Assembly: GCA_002715545.1 (NCBI GenBank)
Contig: PAZI01000055.1
Location: 1 to 25,426 of the forward strand
DNA length: 25,426 bases
Source: Methanobacteriota archaeon
Lineage (GTDB): Archaea > Thermoplasmatota > Poseidoniia > Poseidoniales > SP79
Direction: 5' to 3'
Shown here: piece by piece, positions 22,972-25,426 of the stretch
How the letters are laid out: every line of letters starts with the position of its first letter
How positions within the stretch are numbered: position 1 is the first letter of the stretch
Made by a program: the position numbers and the translations under genes
Notes under the pieces: model-generated
What the model was told of the DNA's origin: nothing
The model's input: only the letters and a program-made list of their open reading frames with translations
The model's database searches: none

Positions 22972-24372
22972 ATGAAAATTAAAAAAACAGCAACAAGCAT
23001 ATTTCTACTCATTATCGTAATAATATCACATCAGATCCGCCTGAATGGTGAACAAATAGAGACTATTCCGATATTATTTGAGGGTTCAAAGATGCCATCG
23101 CGAGAGCCAATCAAATTGCAATCAGAATCAGCATTAATTTACGAGAACCAAAGAGGCGCGAAGGGCGATATATATTTTTTCTCAGGAGAAGCCGGCGATC
23201 AGTTTGATTATGATTCTGAGTTAAGGTTCTTCAAGGCAATCGATTTTGAATATTTTGCAGCATTAAATCCATTTGAATCGAATCAAACTGGTATATTTCG
23301 CATTTATTCAAACAACCAAGACGCTGCAGAATCAATTGAGTCTAAAAGCCCAAAACAGATTCTATACGAGAGTACTAAATTTGCATTAAAATCAGGCTAC
23401 AACATGGTTTCGATTCGCGATCTTAATGTAAAGGTCCCTAAGGAGGTTCAATCAATTACTTGGACCGTAGATTTTTTGGGGCTAAGCAAGATAGGTAAAG
23501 CAGGTTTAATTTTAAATTCAAACCCTACTGTTGGTTCAAGTGGGAAATCTTTCTGGCTTAACAAAGGCACAACAAGCAAACCGAACTGGCAATACAGCAA
23601 CCCCCAGAGCAAGCTTGGGAATTTTTCCATACGGGCAGCAATCAAGCCCACGCCACCAGTCAAGCTTAACGCCAGTAAAACCGCTTACTCTCAGGGTGAG
23701 AAAATTCTCGTTAATTTTACTGGAAGCCCAAAAAACAAGTACGATTGGCTCGGGATTTACCCGGAAAACATAATACCTGGGTCAGTTGGAAGTCTTTCTT
23801 GGCTTTATACCAATGGCACTAAAAACCATGGAAGCAAAGTTGCAAATGGCACCGTATCATTCAATGGAAACTTGCCCCCCGGAGAATACAAAATTTATTT
23901 TTTTGAGGAAGACACATATAATCATTTAGGCGAGTTTGCATTTACAATTGCAGACACATTTAGTCCAGAGATCTCATTAATCGGCAGTGAAATAATTACG
24001 CTAAATATTGGCGATATGTATTTAGAACTTGGCGCAAATGCTATAGACAATAACGATGGGGACATAAGCAAATCAATTAAAGTTGAGGGCTATGTCAATA
24101 CCGATAAAGTTGGGATCTATACAATTATATATAAGGTAAAAGATTATTCTGGTAATGCTGCAGAGGAGATTTCAAGGATAATAGAAGTAATCAACCCAGC
24201 CCCTCCCAACCTTAAGATTGTTCGGAACCACGACAACAAGTTGACCTTAATCTTTGAAGGCAAACTCCATAAAACCGCCAACTTCAACGGAACTTGGGAA
24301 GAATTAGATTTCAAAAGCCCTGTTGTATTATCTCCCGAAGATGCATCTAGTTTTTATCGTGCGATACGATAA
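22972..24372 (+). CDS. Secreted three-domain protein with Ig-like and DUF5011-type domains
   Basis: 466 residues. The signal sequence is MKIKKTATSIFLLIIVIIS; the cleavage site is not obvious (perhaps LNG26/E). No Shine-Dalgarno site precedes the ATG. Residues ~30-220 look like a beta-sandwich (FRIYSNNQDAAESI; SGYNMVSIRDLNV) that I do not recognise. Residues ~228-327 (LNASKTAYSQGEKILVNFTG, DWLGIYP, LPPGEYKIYFFEEDTYNHLG) match the Ig-like domain often attached to secreted phosphoesterases. Residues ~332-407 are a DUF5011-type Ig domain (PEISLIGSEIITLNIGD, LGANAIDNNDGD, VGIYTIIYKVKDYSGNA). The last ~54 residues end in the W/FYRA module (FNGTWEELDF, SSFYRAIR). It closes the eight-gene run; the next gene starts 95 bases on. 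A structural or binding role is inferred. Confidence 0.9.
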   Translation: MKIKKTATSIFLLIIVIISHQIRLNGEQIETIPILFEGSKMPSREPIKLQSESALIYENQRGAKGDIYFFSGEAGDQFDYDSELRFFKAIDFEYFAALNPFESNQTGIFRIYSNNQDAAESIESKSPKQILYESTKFALKSGYNMVSIRDLNVKVPKEVQSITWTVDFLGLSKIGKAGLILNSNPTVGSSGKSFWLNKGTTSKPNWQYSNPQSKLGNFSIRAAIKPTPPVKLNASKTAYSQGEKILVNFTGSPKNKYDWLGIYPENIIPGSVGSLSWLYTNGTKNHGSKVANGTVSFNGNLPPGEYKIYFFEEDTYNHLGEFAFTIADTFSPEISLIGSEIITLNIGDMYLELGANAIDNNDGDISKSIKVEGYVNTDKVGIYTIIYKVKDYSGNAAEEISRIIEVINPAPPNLKIVRNHDNKLTLIFEGKLHKTANFNGTWEELDFKSPVVLSPEDASSFYRAIR

Positions 24373-24392
24373 ATCCAAACTTAGTTAATGAC

Positions 24393-24407
24393 TCCATTAT
24401 TAATGGA
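24393..24407. promoter_or_regulatory. 15-base perfect palindrome downstream of the cluster
   Basis: TCCATTA-T-TAATGGA is perfectly symmetrical and lies between the last cluster gene and the small coiled-coil gene. The centre is too tight for a strong RNA hairpin and no T run follows, so an operator-like protein site fits better than a terminator. No second copy was noticed. Confidence 0.3.
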
Positions 24408-24414
24408 TATCACC

Positions 24415-24442
24415 TTGTAACGGGATTGGCATTGCTTTAATG
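24415..24442 (+). promoter_or_regulatory. Possible promoter for the small coiled-coil gene
   Basis: TTGTAA (24415-24420) and TTTAAT (24437-24442), spaced 16 bases, match four and five of six positions of the sigma-70-type boxes, 25 bases before the ATG at 24468. The region is AT-rich, so a chance match is quite possible. Confidence 0.2.
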
Positions 24443-24467
24443 AATAAAAACTTATTAAATTTTCCGC

Positions 24468-24731
24468 ATGCGTTTCATGCACTTAGCGCTGCACCTCCTA
24501 CTTACGGGCGCATTGGTTATTTCAGTATATAAAACTAGCGAAGCCAAAGGTAAAGAGAATCATGCTTCGCGAGAAAAGGATGCCATAACGCTGGAACTTA
24601 ACGATCTCATACGTGTGCGCGACACGCTTCTGCAGGAGCGTAATGATCTTAAGTCTCAAATCGAAAATGCCAATTCAGAAATGTCCAGGCTGGGAGACAT
24701 GCTTGCCTTCCATTTACGAGCGTGCCGTTAA
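24468..24731 (+). CDS. Small exported or membrane-anchored coiled-coil protein
   Basis: 87 residues. ATG 24468 gives MRFMHLALHLLLTGALVISV, a short N-terminal hydrophobic segment that could be a signal peptide (cut near SEA26) or an anchor. Residues ~34-79 (REKDAITLELNDLIRVRDTL, then LLQERNDLKSQIENANSEMS) follow a heptad pattern, a single coiled coil of about six heptads, and the protein ends LAFHLRACR. Codon use is more GC-rich than in the cluster genes, and the gene sits between a palindrome and the convergent hydrolase gene, so it is probably a separate unit. I do not recognise a family. The regular heptads and export-like N-terminus make it more likely real than a chance frame. Confidence 0.6.
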   Translation: MRFMHLALHLLLTGALVISVYKTSEAKGKENHASREKDAITLELNDLIRVRDTLLQERNDLKSQIENANSEMSRLGDMLAFHLRACR

Positions 24732-24820
24732 GCCAAGAAGCTGCAAACTAAGCCAACCAACAAAGGGATAACTTTTACTCTAAACACCTTCGGGATCCCA
24801 TAGTATTCCTGCCTCAGTAA

Positions 24821-25426
24821 TTAATCGTTAATAGCGTCCCTCACTAATGCCCCAATTTTATTTGGCAGGTCAGAAGACTCTGAAACCATGTACACAACAG
24901 TCAGTTTTTCTGAAGGCGTTGTCCACGAAACTGTCCCTGCAGCACCTCCCCAACTATATGTGCCCACTATTTGCCCGTTCCTTGATTTCTCTTGATCAAG
25001 AGTAATAGACGTTGTGTAGCCATAACCTTGCCCGGGGCCTCCTTTCGCTGTTTGACTAAAAAGATTTCCCACCTGATTAGTTGTCATCATAGCTACAGTT
25101 TTGGGTTTGAGGATTTGATTCCCAAACAATGTTCCTCCATTCACTAGCATCTGTTGAAAATGCATATAGTCTCGCGTGGTGCTAAACAAACCCCCGGCAT
25201 TTGAAACATAAGCACTTAAGTCTTCACCTATTACCCTGCCGTCACCTTTTGCTTTGTTGTGGAATTTATAAGGCATTCGGAAGAGCTGATCTTCTGGTAC
25301 ATCCCAGTAAGTATCTTTCATGTTGAGAGGATCAAGAATGCGCGTCTGTATAAACTTATGCAAGGACAGGCCTGAAGCTATTTCGATGATTCGCCCCACC
25401 ACCTTTAAACCGCTTCCCGGACTGTA
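24821..25426 (-). CDS. C-terminal part of a class C beta-lactamase-family serine hydrolase (N-terminus outside window)
   Basis: Reading leftward from the window edge, the frame is open for 201 residues to its stop at 24821-24823. It begins YSPGSGLKVVGRIIEIASG, which matches the 'Y-S-N' catalytic-tyrosine segment (YSN.GY.LLG.IVE..SG) of class C beta-lactamase/EstB-type hydrolases; here Pro replaces the Asn. It continues with LDPLNMKDTYW, AGGLFSTTRDYMHFQQMLVN and finally YSWGGAAGTVSWTTPSEKL, the third motif (WGGAAGT in place of HTG/KTG). The Ser-x-x-Lys nucleophile motif must lie upstream, outside the window, so catalytic competence cannot be checked. The family includes carboxylesterases, D-aminopeptidases and transesterases; these motifs do not settle the substrate. 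It converges on the small coiled-coil gene with 89 bases between the stops, where no strong terminator is visible. Confidence 0.9.
   Translation of the reverse strand, partial: YSPGSGLKVVGRIIEIASGLSLHKFIQTRILDPLNMKDTYWDVPEDQLFRMPYKFHNKAKGDGRVIGEDLSAYVSNAGGLFSTTRDYMHFQQMLVNGGTLFGNQILKPKTVAMMTTNQVGNLFSQTAKGGPGQGYGYTTSITLDQEKSRNGQIVGTYSWGGAAGTVSWTTPSEKLTVVYMVSESSDLPNKIGALVRDAIND

Noticed and set aside
1..25426. CRISPR array, tRNA, rRNA, insertion sequence
   Set aside because: No evenly spaced direct repeats, cloverleaf, ribosomal sequence, transposase or terminal inverted repeats seen on either strand.

Overview
The window looks like a piece of a Verrucomicrobiota (PVC) chromosome. The DNA is AT-leaning, and Shine-Dalgarno sites are mostly weak or absent. 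The proteins carry modules I know as typical of secreted proteins in this phylum: a short C-terminal 'S..L..W ... FYRA' module, an N-terminal 'PGWNGVYL' family, PA14 and LamG modules, a DUF5011-type Ig domain, and a repeat-bearing 'SSGG..(S/T)SY' leader. This assignment is inference from protein style; there is no rRNA or marker gene to fix it.

Layout. Bases 1-179 hold the 3' end of a gene whose tail resembles a BNR-repeat sialidase. From 358 to 24372 eight genes run in the same direction with short gaps (14 to 135 bases). All eight encode proteins with an export signal: (1) an ankyrin-repeat lipoprotein; (2) a protein with a 'YQG' module and a seven-repeat Kelch-like propeller; (3) an 892-residue PVC-type secreted protein with PA14 and an acidic GDGDEG tail; (4) a phage tail-collar-like protein with a Sec signal and five HxH motifs; (5) a giant 3919-residue protein that takes up nearly half the window; (6) a small protein with thrombospondin-3-like calcium motifs; (7) a cadherin-like/LamG-like protein; (8) a three-module Ig-like protein. 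After the cluster come a small exported coiled-coil protein (24468-24731, +) and, converging on it, the C-terminal part of a class C beta-lactamase-family serine hydrolase (24821 to the window edge, -).

How the genes may work together. Modules are shared across the cluster: the YQG module in genes 2 and 4, PA14 followed by 'PIAG..LSP' in genes 3 and 5, and the W/FYRA C-terminal module in genes 6, 7 and 8. With the close spacing, this suggests one co-expressed extracellular or cell-surface apparatus centred on the giant protein. In the giant protein, one LamG fold is interrupted by three other modules. Its last ~600 residues have the order long helical hairpin, apolar tip, then small beta domain, which recalls Tc-toxin A subunits. 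No RHS-type TcB/TcC partner is in the window. Function (adhesion, glycan binding, toxin or translocator) is inference. No RNA gene, IS element, CRISPR array or prophage integrase was seen.
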